The notes: a model not told the origin generated them from the sequence alone. 64,000 bases of DNA from Ponticaulis profundi (GCF_042659465.1 NZ_JBHSSW010000004.1:1-64000); one strand, 5' to 3'; shown: positions 32,935-41,854, counted from the first letter of the stretch. Translations and numbers: made by a program.

Positions 32935-34059
32935 TTGAGTGCGTTTCAGTTAAATCAGAACGATGGCCGAAACGTGTTGGTGGTCGAAGGCGACTGGACC
33001 ATTGATACCATTGGCCGCCTTGAGAAGGATCTGGTGGCACTGCCATCGCTCCATCAGGATATCTCGGTCGACGTTTCCAATCTTGGTGCGCTGGACACAG
33101 CTGGCGCTTTCCTGATCGCGCGTACGGTTTCTGAAATAGAGGCGGAAGCGCCCGAGCATATCGATCTGATTGGCGATCACCCCCAGGCTGAGACCTTGTT
33201 CCGTTTGGTGCAAACCGCGTTTGAGCCCGGTGAGGATGCCAAGCCCTATCGTTTCAGCGTCATTGATCTGCTTGCGCGCATTGGCGAAGGCGGGCTGGAG
33301 TTTTTGCGCGAAGCGCGCTCGACGCTCAGCTTTCTCGGCCGGTCGGCTGTCACCACGGTCAAGCTGCTTCTGACGCCGCATCGTATTCGCTGGACCAGCG
33401 TGGTCGCCATTATGGAGGAGGCAGGTCTCGATGCGCTCCCTATTGTGGCATTTCTCTCCTTTTTCATCGGCGTTGTGATTGCCTTTATCGGCGCGACCAT
33501 TCTCGGTCAGACCTTTGGTGCGACAGTGTTCACGGTCGATCTGGTTGGCTGGGCCATGCTGCGTGAATTCGGGGTGGTTCTGACCGGCATTCTGCTGGCC
33601 GGGCGAACAAACTCATCCTTTACCGCCCAGATCGGCTCCATGCGGATGCGTCAGGAAGTCGACGCGATGAAGACCTTTGGTCTCGACCCGGTCGAAGTGC
33701 TGGTCGTGCCGCGTATTCTGGCCATGTTGGTGATGACGCCCTTCCTCACATTCGCGGCAACGCTGTCCGGCCTGTTTGGCGGATTGGTGATCTCCTGGCT
33801 GGTGCTCGATATTTCGCCCATCCTGTTCATCACACGCTTGCAGGAAATGGTGCCGGTTCGGAATTTCTGGGTTGGCCTGTCCAAGGCGCCGGTATTTGCG
33901 CTGATTGTTGCGATTATTGCATGCCGTCAGGGCCTTCTGGTCGGCGGTGATGTGCAATCGCTCGGCAAGGCAACCACGGCATCTGTGGTTCAGGCAATCT
34001 TCCTGATCATCGTCACGGATGCCATCTACGCCATGGTGTTTATGGAGCTGGGCATTTGA
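32935..34059 (+). CDS. mlaE: MlaE-type ABC permease with N-terminal STAS domain
   Basis: A 374-aa permease of the Mla lipid transport system. Residues ~5-110 resemble a STAS/MlaB domain (VVEGDWTIDTIGRLEKDL; DVSNLGALDTAGAFLI), fused here rather than encoded separately. Residues ~130-374 are the MlaE permease with LPIVAFLSFFIGVVIAFIGA, REFGVVLTGILLAGRTNSSFTAQIGSM and EVDAMKTFGLDPVEVLVVPR. The start is TTG at 32935 with GGTGG ahead; no better ATG gives the STAS domain. Its stop overlaps the mlaF start (TTGA). Confidence 0.92.
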   Translation: MSAFQLNQNDGRNVLVVEGDWTIDTIGRLEKDLVALPSLHQDISVDVSNLGALDTAGAFLIARTVSEIEAEAPEHIDLIGDHPQAETLFRLVQTAFEPGEDAKPYRFSVIDLLARIGEGGLEFLREARSTLSFLGRSAVTTVKLLLTPHRIRWTSVVAIMEEAGLDALPIVAFLSFFIGVVIAFIGATILGQTFGATVFTVDLVGWAMLREFGVVLTGILLAGRTNSSFTAQIGSMRMRQEVDAMKTFGLDPVEVLVVPRILAMLVMTPFLTFAATLSGLFGGLVISWLVLDISPILFITRLQEMVPVRNFWVGLSKAPVFALIVAIIACRQGLLVGGDVQSLGKATTASVVQAIFLIIVTDAIYAMVFMELGI

Positions 34060-34814
34060 GCGATCCGGTCATCCATATCAGAGGGCTCAAAACCCAGTTC
34101 GGTTCGCATGTGGTGCATGAGAACCTCGATCTCGAGGTTGAGCGCGGTGAAACCATCGGTGTGATCGGGCCATCAGGTTGCGGCAAATCGGTTCTGCTGA
34201 ATCAGATTGTGGGCCTGCTTCAACCGGCAGAAGGCGATATCGAAGTGTTCGGCCACACGCTCAACCAGCTGTCATCTCGTGAGCGTCATGCGCTGGAACG
34301 GCGTTGGGCCGTAATGTTTCAGGATGGTGCTCTGTTCTCAAATCTGACCGTTCGGGAAAATGTCATGGCGCCGATGCGCGAGCATACCGATCTGTCTCTG
34401 ACCCTGATGAAGGAGCTGGCCGATCTGAAAGTGCTGATGGCGGGGCTGACAAGCACGGCCGTGAACAAGCGTCCTTCAGAACTGTCCGGCGGCATGCGAA
34501 AGCGGGCGGCACTGGCCCGCGCGCTGGCGCTGGACCCGGAATTGCTGTTCCTGGACGAGCCGACGGCAGGACTTGATCCGATTACGGCTGGCAGATTTGA
34601 TGAGCTTGTGCGCGAACTCAGCAAAACCCTGGGTTTAACTGTCTTTCTCGTGACCCATGATCTCGACACGCTGAAATCCACGTGTGACCGTATTGCTGTC
34701 ATACTGGACAAGCATATCAAATACATCGGTCCGTTGCAGGAGATAGCTCGAATTGATGATCCGTGGATCAAGGAATATTTCAGCGGCCCGCGCGGTCGAG
34801 CGGTGGTAGATTAG
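34056..34814 (+). CDS. mlaF: MlaF-type ABC ATPase
   Basis: A 252-aa ATPase powering MlaE. Walker A is GPSGCGKSVL, the Q-loop is MFQDGALFSN (typical of MlaF), the signature is ELSGGMRKRAALARAL, Walker B is LLFLDEPTAGLDP and the H-loop is LVTHDLDTL. It uses a TTG start that overlaps the mlaE stop. It ends two bases before the mlaD start, consistent with tight operon coupling. Confidence 0.95.
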   Translation: MSDPVIHIRGLKTQFGSHVVHENLDLEVERGETIGVIGPSGCGKSVLLNQIVGLLQPAEGDIEVFGHTLNQLSSRERHALERRWAVMFQDGALFSNLTVRENVMAPMREHTDLSLTLMKELADLKVLMAGLTSTAVNKRPSELSGGMRKRAALARALALDPELLFLDEPTAGLDPITAGRFDELVRELSKTLGLTVFLVTHDLDTLKSTCDRIAVILDKHIKYIGPLQEIARIDDPWIKEYFSGPRGRAVVD

Positions 34815-34816
34815 TC

Positions 34817-35776
34817 ATGGAAACACGTGCGAGTTACGCCCTGGTCGGGGCTTCCATCATTGCCGGTGTCATTGCGTTTGTCGGCTTCATTCTCTGGCTT
34901 GGGCAGGTTCAGTTCAATCGGTCCTACGCCGAATACGATGTGGTGTTTGTCGGGGCTGTGAACGGGCTCTCTGAGGGCGGGCAGGTGCGTTATCTCGGCA
35001 TCAATGTCGGTGAGGTCACGGACCTTCATCTTGATCGCACACAGCCAGACCGTGTCATCGCACAGATACGGATTGATGCGGCGACGCCGGTTCGCGAGGA
35101 TTCCAAAGCGGCGCTGGATTTTGCCGGTTTGACGGGTGTGACCTTTATTCAGATCAAGCCGGGTGAGGCGAGTTCGCCTTTGCTGCCAAAGCGGACAGGG
35201 AATAACCGTCCAACGATTGATACCGAAAAGACGCAACTCGCTGAGCTCTTTTCCAGCGGTGCTAACGTTTTGTCTGATGCTCAGATCACGGTGAACCGTA
35301 TCAACGAGCTGCTGGATGAGGAAAACCGGGAAAGCCTGAAGTCCATTCTGACAAACATCGAAACGATCAGCGGCGCGTTTGCAGAGGATGAGGAACTGAT
35401 CACCAGTGCCAAGGATGCCATGGCGGCGCTGACAGGCGCGGGCGAGGCGGTCGGCAATGCGGCCAATTCCTTCAATACGCTCGGTACGGATGCGCAGGCG
35501 AGTCTGGGAGAGATCACCGAGTCCGCGAAGACGCTGTTTGCGGATGCGAGCCAGACCATTCAACGTGCGGAAGCCGCTATCGGGCAAAGCGAAGCGGCGC
35601 TGCGTGAGACCCGCGAAGCCATTCAGAACCCAACGGTTGAGGCCATCGAAGAAATTCAGCTGCTGGCGCAGGATCTGAGGCTTCTGGTTCGCAGGCTCGA
35701 CCGCGTGGCAACCGATATCGAACAAAACCCACAGACCCTGATTCAGGGCTCACCAAAACCATATCGAGACAGATGA
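34817..35776 (+). CDS. mlaD: MlaD-type MCE-domain protein
   Basis: A 319-aa protein starting at the ATG at 34817. One N-terminal TM helix (ALVGASIIAGVIAFVGFILW) is followed by the MCE domain (YDVVFVGAVNGLSEGGQVRYLGINVGEV, residues ~38-118) that forms the hexameric lipid pore. A long helical region (~135-300) follows, with repeated Ala-rich heptads. The long C-terminal helix suggests a needle or tube reaching toward the outer membrane, as in PqiB/LetB relatives, rather than the short E. coli MlaD. It ends within the start of the next lipoprotein gene. Confidence 0.93.
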   Translation: METRASYALVGASIIAGVIAFVGFILWLGQVQFNRSYAEYDVVFVGAVNGLSEGGQVRYLGINVGEVTDLHLDRTQPDRVIAQIRIDAATPVREDSKAALDFAGLTGVTFIQIKPGEASSPLLPKRTGNNRPTIDTEKTQLAELFSSGANVLSDAQITVNRINELLDEENRESLKSILTNIETISGAFAEDEELITSAKDAMAALTGAGEAVGNAANSFNTLGTDAQASLGEITESAKTLFADASQTIQRAEAAIGQSEAALRETREAIQNPTVEAIEEIQLLAQDLRLLVRRLDRVATDIEQNPQTLIQGSPKPYRDR

Positions 35777-36405
35777 TGAAAACGACCTGGGGGCTGGTTC
35801 TTGCTCCACTCTTGCTGACAGGCTGTGTGTCGGTTCTTCCGGAGCCGGTAATCCCTGACGGGCTTTATCGCCTGGAACCTGAAGAAGATATCGGGCCGGT
35901 CGATAAGATCACCTTGCCGGTGGATATCTCGATCTATGAGCCAGACGGACCGGTTCTTCTGCTCAGCGAGAACTTCGTCTTTGAAGATGATGATGGCTCA
36001 TTGTCGCTTCTGAAAGCCGCTCAGTGGAGCGATGATGCGGCACGTCTTCTGCAAATCCGATTGCTGGAGCGCTTGTCCAAACTGTCGCCGGACTCAGAAG
36101 GCGTCGCGGTCAGCGAGCGAGCTGGCGCACGCACGGGTGCGGAGCTGCGTTGGCAGGTCCAGAATTTTGTTATTCGGGACGACAGCGCTGTCGTGAAACT
36201 CCAGGCAACAGTGCTTTCTGCACGTCGTCGCACGGTGATCGGTCAGTTCCCCGTTGTGGTGAAAGAACCTTATTCAGGTCAGGCAAGCCGTGAAGGCGTA
36301 CAGGCGCTGATCCGGGCGGCACGTCAGGCCGCTGATGAGGTCGCGGTGAAGCTTCCCGAATACCTTTACGAGATCGAGCTGAAAGCCGAGTCCAGCAACA
36401 AATAA
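35773..36405 (+). CDS. ABC-type transport auxiliary lipoprotein (PqiC-like)
   Basis: A 210-aa lipoprotein with lipobox LTGC (Cys near residue 18). The mature part matches the ABC-type transport auxiliary lipoprotein family (DUF330/PqiC): DGLYRLEPE at the start, AAQWSDDAARLLQIRLLERL in the middle and ELRWQVQNFVIRD followed by VVKLQATVLS. PqiC partners MCE proteins at the outer membrane, so this subunit probably anchors the MlaD tube there. The start overlaps the mlaD stop. Its last 40 bp overlap the convergent coiled-coil gene. Confidence 0.88.
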   Translation: MMKTTWGLVLAPLLLTGCVSVLPEPVIPDGLYRLEPEEDIGPVDKITLPVDISIYEPDGPVLLLSENFVFEDDDGSLSLLKAAQWSDDAARLLQIRLLERLSKLSPDSEGVAVSERAGARTGAELRWQVQNFVIRDDSAVVKLQATVLSARRRTVIGQFPVVVKEPYSGQASREGVQALIRAARQAADEVAVKLPEYLYEIELKAESSNK

Positions 36406-38342
36406 GCCGTCAGGCGCGGTGACGCGGCGGCGCGGCTTTTCTCTGATTCCGACAAGGCGCGGAGCGCGTCTGGTTCTTCGACCGAAACGAAGCGCTCCGT
36501 CGCATTTCGGAAGGAAGCGTCATCCTGCAGGCGGAACATGATGGACTGAACAGCGGCGCCTGTTTGCTCTCGTACGGTCCGGCGGCGCTGAATGTCTCCA
36601 CGGCGCGCAGCATTCGCAATCTTGCGGATCTCCTTGGCGTTGATCATGCCAGCAAGCGTGATGCCCAGCTGCTCGATTTCAGACAGCACATAGCGAGCGG
36701 ACTCGTCGCGCTCTTCGGCGGGCGTCTCCAGACCGGCCAGCAGATCTTTCCAGCTCAGACCTGCAGGCTGTTGTTCGACCATGTTGAACGTGCTCGGATC
36801 GGTATCGTCCGGTTCTTCGCCAATGGGCGCACGTGAAAAGGCTTCTTTCGCGAGCTGCGCTGCGATGGGCATGGGCGGTGTATCGTCATCGTCCTGATCA
36901 TCGTCTTCCCGGTTGACGTGAGCGGCATCTGATTTTGGCGGGTCGGGCTGTTTGGGTTGTGCCGCCGCTGCCTGGGCTTGACTGCTCGGTGAACCGGTCA
37001 CGGGTTTGGGCGGCGTAACGTCTTCGTCCTGGCGTGGCCGCAGTGAAGGTTTTTCCGGAGCGGGCGGGGGAGGCGTCTCATTGCGCGTTGGCTGTTGGGG
37101 CTCCTGTGCCGGCGCATCTGCGCCCGGATCATAGATACCATTCAACAGCGCTGAGGCGCGCTCGATACGCAGGCGTGCGCGTTCAAGACCGGCTTCTGCC
37201 GCAGACGTTGCGCGCGTCGCGGCGCGGAACATCAGGTCGCTCAGTTCTTCAATCCGCTTTTCGGTTTGCTCAGCCTGAGCACGAGCTTCAGAACCAGCCG
37301 ATTTCGTCGCCGCTTCAGCAGAGAGGCCCGCCTGCTTCAGTTCTTCCATCGCCTTTCTGGCATCTTCGACAGCTTCCCGCGATTGTTCACGGATAAAGTT
37401 TGCGGCTTCGCGTGTGCCGTCCAGCGCGCTGGCGACGGCAGCGTTCAGGCTGTCACCAGTTTCAGCGGCCGCAGAGACGGCAATCTCGCTGGCCTTGACC
37501 GCCGAGTCGACGGTTTGAGCCGATTTCTTGAGGCGGTTCTCGACTTCAACAATCAGCGCGGCAATCTCTTTGGCGCGATTTTCACCTTCGATCGTCATGG
37601 CGTCGAGGCGTTCCAGTCGCTCGCCCAGCATGCGGCCGGAATTGTCGAGCGCGGTCAGTCGGCTCTGAAGCGCCTCGTCCGCTTTGGAAACTTCCTGCTG
37701 CGCTTCACGGGCGGCCTCCACCATGATGCGGGCCTGTTTCGGAATCGCGTCTGACATGGTGGCGGTTTGCTGTTCGACGGCTTCCGTCAGCTCTTTGAGT
37801 GCCAGACGGTCCGCGGTCAGCTTCTCGATCATTTCCTGAATAGAGGCGCGATTGCGCTCGACATTCTTGGTGACGTCAGCGCGCTCTTTCGTCAGCGTAT
37901 CCTTGAGCTTGGCGAGGGAGGCGTATGAGCCTTCAATCAGCTCGTTCACCTTTGCAGTCTCAGTCTTGACCGATTCAGACAGTGTTTCGACGCGGGACCC
38001 AGCGGCCTCGGCTGGCATCAGCAAAAGATGCGATGCGCGCAGGATCAGCATGTTTGCGCGAGAGTTTCGTAAGGATTGGCGGCCCAGAAAGCCTGCCATC
38101 ACCATTCCGATCGCGGAGCCGAATGTCAGACAACCGCCAGCAATGAACCAGATCGGATCGAGGCTTGCGAAATTGGACGGTCCGACAATGGCATAAGCGC
38201 CTGCAGCGACACCGGCACAGATGGCCATTGCGCCAATGATACCGCCTGCAAGAAGTGCGTTCCCGCTTTCACGGATGGCCTGAAGCTCACTTTGCGTGTC
38301 TTTCAGGGCCTGAAGATAGTGTTCATCATTACTACGAGACAT
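36366..38342 (-). CDS. Two-TM coiled-coil protein (TipN-like architecture)
   Basis: A 658-aa protein. Residues ~30-52 and ~64-86 form two TM helices close to the N-terminus. Residues ~105-405 are a long Ala/Glu/Lys-rich coiled coil. Residues ~410-510 are a disordered linker rich in Pro, Gln and Asp (a run of D and P near DDDQDDDDTPP). Residues ~520-655 form a conserved-looking helical C-terminal domain (SWKDLLAGLE...AGMINAKEIRKIANAARRGD). Short N-terminal membrane hairpin plus long coiled coil is the plan of polarity factors such as Caulobacter TipN, but sequence identity to TipN is not evident to me. It is an uncharacterised envelope or polarity protein. Confidence 0.7.
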   Translation of the reverse strand: MSRSNDEHYLQALKDTQSELQAIRESGNALLAGGIIGAMAICAGVAAGAYAIVGPSNFASLDPIWFIAGGCLTFGSAIGMVMAGFLGRQSLRNSRANMLILRASHLLLMPAEAAGSRVETLSESVKTETAKVNELIEGSYASLAKLKDTLTKERADVTKNVERNRASIQEMIEKLTADRLALKELTEAVEQQTATMSDAIPKQARIMVEAAREAQQEVSKADEALQSRLTALDNSGRMLGERLERLDAMTIEGENRAKEIAALIVEVENRLKKSAQTVDSAVKASEIAVSAAAETGDSLNAAVASALDGTREAANFIREQSREAVEDARKAMEELKQAGLSAEAATKSAGSEARAQAEQTEKRIEELSDLMFRAATRATSAAEAGLERARLRIERASALLNGIYDPGADAPAQEPQQPTRNETPPPPAPEKPSLRPRQDEDVTPPKPVTGSPSSQAQAAAAQPKQPDPPKSDAAHVNREDDDQDDDDTPPMPIAAQLAKEAFSRAPIGEEPDDTDPSTFNMVEQQPAGLSWKDLLAGLETPAEERDESARYVLSEIEQLGITLAGMINAKEIRKIANAARRGDIQRRRTVREQTGAAVQSIMFRLQDDASFRNATERFVSVEEPDALRALSESEKSRAAASPRLTAYLLLDSAFSSIS

Positions 38343-38418
38343 GGTTAAGCATCATGCCCCATAAAAAAAGACGATGCGACCATTCTGTGCGGTAAATGCC
38401 AGATTAAAGGTGGAAATG

Positions 38419-38634
38419 TTACGAACGGAACCATTCTTCGCGGCAAAGCGAATTCGATTCCACATGAGATGCCTTGAGAACAAGAAACTCCTGTTCAGAA
38501 GAACGCTCAGAAATCTGCATGTTCAGACGAACATTTGGTTGTGCCTCTTCCGTCTTCGATTCGGTGTAATCAACACCAATCCAGCTTAGCAAAACTGCCA
38601 GGATCACATCACGAACGATTATGAGGACTTCCAT
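38419..38634 (-). CDS. Small membrane protein (71 aa)
   Basis: A 71-aa protein whose ATG follows GGTGGAG by eight bases. The first ~20 residues form a TM helix (VLIIVRDVILAVLLSWIGV), followed by a polar tail of about 50 residues with one acidic cluster (YTESKTEEAQ). The tail would be periplasmic or cytosolic depending on orientation. I recognise no family. It lies alone, 76 bp upstream of the coiled-coil gene on the same strand, so the two may be co-transcribed. Confidence 0.6.
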   Translation of the reverse strand: MEVLIIVRDVILAVLLSWIGVDYTESKTEEAQPNVRLNMQISERSSEQEFLVLKASHVESNSLCREEWFRS

Positions 38635-38770
38635 CTCGATTTCTCCACCCCAGTATGGATGCTTGCACTATCGCCTAAAACGGGAGTTTAAACAAGTTTC
38701 CAGCAGCCGGTTTTTGATGAAACCCTGTTAATGGATTGCGACTAAAAGTCGTCTCTGGATGGAGGCTGAG

Positions 38771-39142
38771 ATGTCGGGTTTGATTGCACGCAGGAAACTA
38801 CACGAAAACACCGCCGGCGATGCTGAACTGGCGGATGAAGTGCTTGGCATCTTCCTGGAACAGGTTGATCTCTGGGGCAAAATGCTCAACGCAAAGGATG
38901 AGCCCAGCCGATGGGCAGATGCGGCCCATACGATCAAGGGCGCCGCTCTCGGGATCGGGGCAGAACAGCTGGCCGATGCCTGTAAAGTCGCTGAACAGGC
39001 GGGCCGCTCCGATGAACCGCCAAGTGCAACAAAGGCGGCGGTTCTGCTCAACGATATTCGCGATTGTCTGATGCCAACGCTCGATGAGGTGGCGAAAATC
39101 CGTCACGAAATTTCTGTGTCGGGGTCTTTCCGGGCGTCGTAA
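38771..39142 (+). CDS. Hpt domain phosphotransfer protein
   Basis: A 123-aa histidine phosphotransfer protein starting at the ATG at 38771 behind GGATGGAGG. The phosphoacceptor is His53 in AAHTIKGAALGIGA, the standard Hpt motif. The sequence before it (LADEVLGIFLEQVDLW) is the first long helix. It has no other domain, so it is a stand-alone relay between hybrid histidine kinases and response regulators. No kinase or receiver gene is adjacent. The last 40 bp overlap the convergent chorismate mutase gene. Confidence 0.9.
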   Translation: MSGLIARRKLHENTAGDAELADEVLGIFLEQVDLWGKMLNAKDEPSRWADAAHTIKGAALGIGAEQLADACKVAEQAGRSDEPPSATKAAVLLNDIRDCLMPTLDEVAKIRHEISVSGSFRAS

Positions 39143-39447
39143 GAGGCATACTCATAGGCGATCGAACGATCGATCAGCGTGCGCCAGACGGGTTCTGCAA
39201 TGGACGCGCTCAGGCCTTCGCTTTCGCAAGCTGCGAGGACTTTCTGGACCACGTCTTCAATGCGCCATTCATCACGTACCGCGCCGCGATTTGGTTTGAT
39301 GCGGGCCGCAGCGTCCATGAAGGATTGGCGCTCTGCGAGGATGGCGACCAGAACGCGATCGATGCGGTCAATTTCATAGCGTACATCCGCCATGGTTTCT
39401 GCCGACTGCGCCGTGTGTTTGCGCGGATCGGAAGGGTAACTTGTCAT
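39103..39447 (-). CDS. Chorismate mutase (AroQ type)
   Basis: A 114-aa all-helical enzyme converting chorismate to prephenate for Phe/Tyr synthesis. The pattern EIDRIDRVLVAILAERQSFMDAAARIKPNRGAVRDEWRIEDVV fits the AroQ alpha/PchB-like family: Arg in LxxRxxF, Lys of IK, and Arg/Glu pairs that bind the substrate. Without fusion to prephenate dehydratase or dehydrogenase, it is a monofunctional form. Isochorismate-pyruvate lyase (PchB) is a less likely alternative. Confidence 0.85.
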   Translation of the reverse strand: MTSYPSDPRKHTAQSAETMADVRYEIDRIDRVLVAILAERQSFMDAAARIKPNRGAVRDEWRIEDVVQKVLAACESEGLSASIAEPVWRTLIDRSIAYEYASYDARKDPDTEIS

Positions 39448-39546
39448 TCGAAAACTCGCTTCGACGATGGAATAAACTGGGCTCCATTTGGAATGTTTTG
39501 GCCGCGGCGTCTAGGTGCGCCGCGTAATCATTCCAGATGGGCTGCA

Positions 39547-41655
39547 TTAGCGTGCAAAACGCGCCCAGTTCACAAACTCTGTGGCCTGATAAACCTTGTC
39601 ATCATCTTCGCAGTCCTCAGGCTCCTGTATGGCAAGCGTGTTGACCGAGTTACGAATGGCTTCTGCGAGTTTCTCCGGACGACCCAGCAGGAAGCCCTGA
39701 ATTTCGTCGCATCCTTCCTCACGCAGAAAGTCGAGCTGCAGTTCGGTTTCGACGCCTTCGGCCAGCACCGGAATCTTGAGATTCTTGCCGAGTGACAGAA
39801 CCGAGCGAACCATGGCCTTGGACGCATTGCTGGTTTCGATCTCTGTCATGAAGAACCGATCCAGCTTGATCTTGTCGAACGGAAAGGCGCGCAGAATTTC
39901 GAGCGATGAATAACCCGTGCCGAAATCATCGAGCGCAACGCATACGCCGAGCGCCTTGATCTGGCGAAGAATATGCAAGGAGCGGTCCCGGTCCGACAGA
40001 ATGGCTGTTTCGGTGAGTTCGACTTCCAGACGATGCGGGGCAAGACCGGTTTCAATCAGGTTTTGATGGATGATGCGCGGGAGTTCCACTTGCATCAGCT
40101 GCAGAGGAGACAGGTTGACGGCGACTTTCTGGCCATCTTTCCAGCTCGCCGCATCCCGGCATGCACGGTTCAGCACCCATTCGCCGAGCGCAATGATGAG
40201 ATTGTATTCTTCAGCAATCGGGATGAAGACCGCGGGTGAAACCGGCCCCATGGTCGGGTGTGTCCAGCGCAGCAATGCTTCCATGCCGCATACCTTGCCG
40301 GACTGAACCGAGGCCTGAAGCTGATAGTGAAGCTCAAGCTGATCATGTTCCATGGCGTGGCTGAGTGCATTGGCAATCTCGCGCTTCTGACGGATTTCAG
40401 CGTCCATGGACGGCTCATAGAAGCACACTTTGCGCGATGGGTGCAGTTTGGCGCGGTACATGGCGAGGTCGGCATTGTTGCGTAGCTCGTCGCTCGACTG
40501 ACCATCAGTTGGAAATTTGGCGACGCCGAAACTGCCGCTCGTCGTAATGAGCGTTTCTTCAAACATGGCCTGAATGTTCAGCGCGCTTTCCAGGCGTGCG
40601 ATGAACGCATCCAGCGTTGCTGTCTTGTCGTAGACGACTGAGGCTGCAAATTCATCGCCGCCCATGCGTGCGATATTGATGTCCGCCGACAATTCACCGA
40701 TCAGCGATGTGGCGAGCGTGCTCAGAACCTCATCCCCGGCGCGGTGGCCATACATGTCATTGATTTCCTTGAAGCGGTTCAGATCAATGACGATGACAGC
40801 GAGTTTCTTGTTGAGCCCGTGTGCTTTCTCGATCTTGCGATCCAGATCTTCAATAAAGGCGTTTCGGTTCGGCAGACCGGTCAGGGAGTCGGTCATCGCC
40901 ATTTTCAGCAGCTGCTGATAGTTATCCTGACGGGTGTCATGGTCCAGGAAGAAGCTTGCCAGGCCCAGGCCAATCACAAGAATACCACCAATCGCTGTCG
41001 CAATAGAGAGCGCCTGAAACGTCGCTGCATCCATCGGGGCATCGCTTAGCTGCAGGGGATAGATCTGCATCGCTTCCATCCCTGTGAAGTGAACGGATAC
41101 GACGCCGGCTGCGAACAGAAGCGTTGCCGGGATGTTGAAGCGGGACTCCTTGTAACGCAGGAAAGCAAAGCCTGACAAAATCGAGAACGCGCAAACCAGC
41201 GCGACGGACGCTGCAATGTATTCCAGTTTCCACGACACCAGCCCGTCAACACGATATGCCATCATGCCCACATAGTGCAGGGTCGCGATGCAAAGGCCCA
41301 TAAGCGTGTTTCCAAGGACAGCATTGAGCTGCGTTGGTTTCGATATGTTCAGGCAGATTGCGATAAAGAAGCCGAATGTCGGGAGCAGCAGCGAAAGCAT
41401 TGTGAGGACCGGGTCAATCGTCACCGGCACACCAGCATCAAAAGCCAGCATGGAAATGAAGTGGGTACACCAGACTGAGACCGTCAGCGCGATGGACGAG
41501 ATCGCCGCCCATGCAATGCGCGCACGTCCTTTGACCTGATAGGCACGCCGGACCAGCTGAATAAGTGTCAGTCCCCCGGCCAGGCAGATAAACGCAGCCA
41601 GAGCTACGAGCCGCAGGTCATGTTCAAGCGTTATACAGGAAATTACATTGATCAT
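39547..41655 (-). CDS. MHYT-GGDEF-EAL c-di-GMP signalling protein
   Basis: A 702-aa membrane protein. The first ~240 residues form a seven-helix MHYT sensor, with the MHYT-like metal motifs seen as CTHFIS, LHYVG and VHFTG. The GGDEF domain (~250-415) has an intact RMGGDEFA near residue 332 and starts DSLTGLPNR. The EAL domain (~425-680) has GMEALLRW near residue 459 and DDFGTGYSSL, KLDRFF and EGVET. Both catalytic motifs are intact, so it may synthesise and degrade c-di-GMP in response to a copper-, O2-, CO- or NO-linked signal proposed for MHYT. Confidence 0.93.
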   Translation of the reverse strand: MINVISCITLEHDLRLVALAAFICLAGGLTLIQLVRRAYQVKGRARIAWAAISSIALTVSVWCTHFISMLAFDAGVPVTIDPVLTMLSLLLPTFGFFIAICLNISKPTQLNAVLGNTLMGLCIATLHYVGMMAYRVDGLVSWKLEYIAASVALVCAFSILSGFAFLRYKESRFNIPATLLFAAGVVSVHFTGMEAMQIYPLQLSDAPMDAATFQALSIATAIGGILVIGLGLASFFLDHDTRQDNYQQLLKMAMTDSLTGLPNRNAFIEDLDRKIEKAHGLNKKLAVIVIDLNRFKEINDMYGHRAGDEVLSTLATSLIGELSADINIARMGGDEFAASVVYDKTATLDAFIARLESALNIQAMFEETLITTSGSFGVAKFPTDGQSSDELRNNADLAMYRAKLHPSRKVCFYEPSMDAEIRQKREIANALSHAMEHDQLELHYQLQASVQSGKVCGMEALLRWTHPTMGPVSPAVFIPIAEEYNLIIALGEWVLNRACRDAASWKDGQKVAVNLSPLQLMQVELPRIIHQNLIETGLAPHRLEVELTETAILSDRDRSLHILRQIKALGVCVALDDFGTGYSSLEILRAFPFDKIKLDRFFMTEIETSNASKAMVRSVLSLGKNLKIPVLAEGVETELQLDFLREEGCDEIQGFLLGRPEKLAEAIRNSVNTLAIQEPEDCEDDDKVYQATEFVNWARFAR

Positions 41656-41767
41656 CGGGAAGTCGTCACAGGCCTCTTTCGTTCGAGTACCTGAGTAAAC
41701 AGATCAGATTAATATGCTGTGTTGGGGCGCGCCAAATTTAGATCGTTCGCTTAACTTGTTTACACAG

Positions 41768-41795
41768 AAAAAGCCGACTTTTCAGCCGGCTTTTT
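41768..41795 (-). terminator. Rho-independent terminator of fpr
   Basis: AAAAAGCCG at 41768-41776 pairs with CGGCTTTTT at 41787-41795. Both sides are rich in A or T, so it can act in both directions; it lies just downstream of the fpr stop. Confidence 0.88.
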
Positions 41796-41854
41796 AAGGT
41801 TTCGCGCGATGATGGAAGCTGATTGCTTTACTATCAGCTTAGATATCGCTGAAA

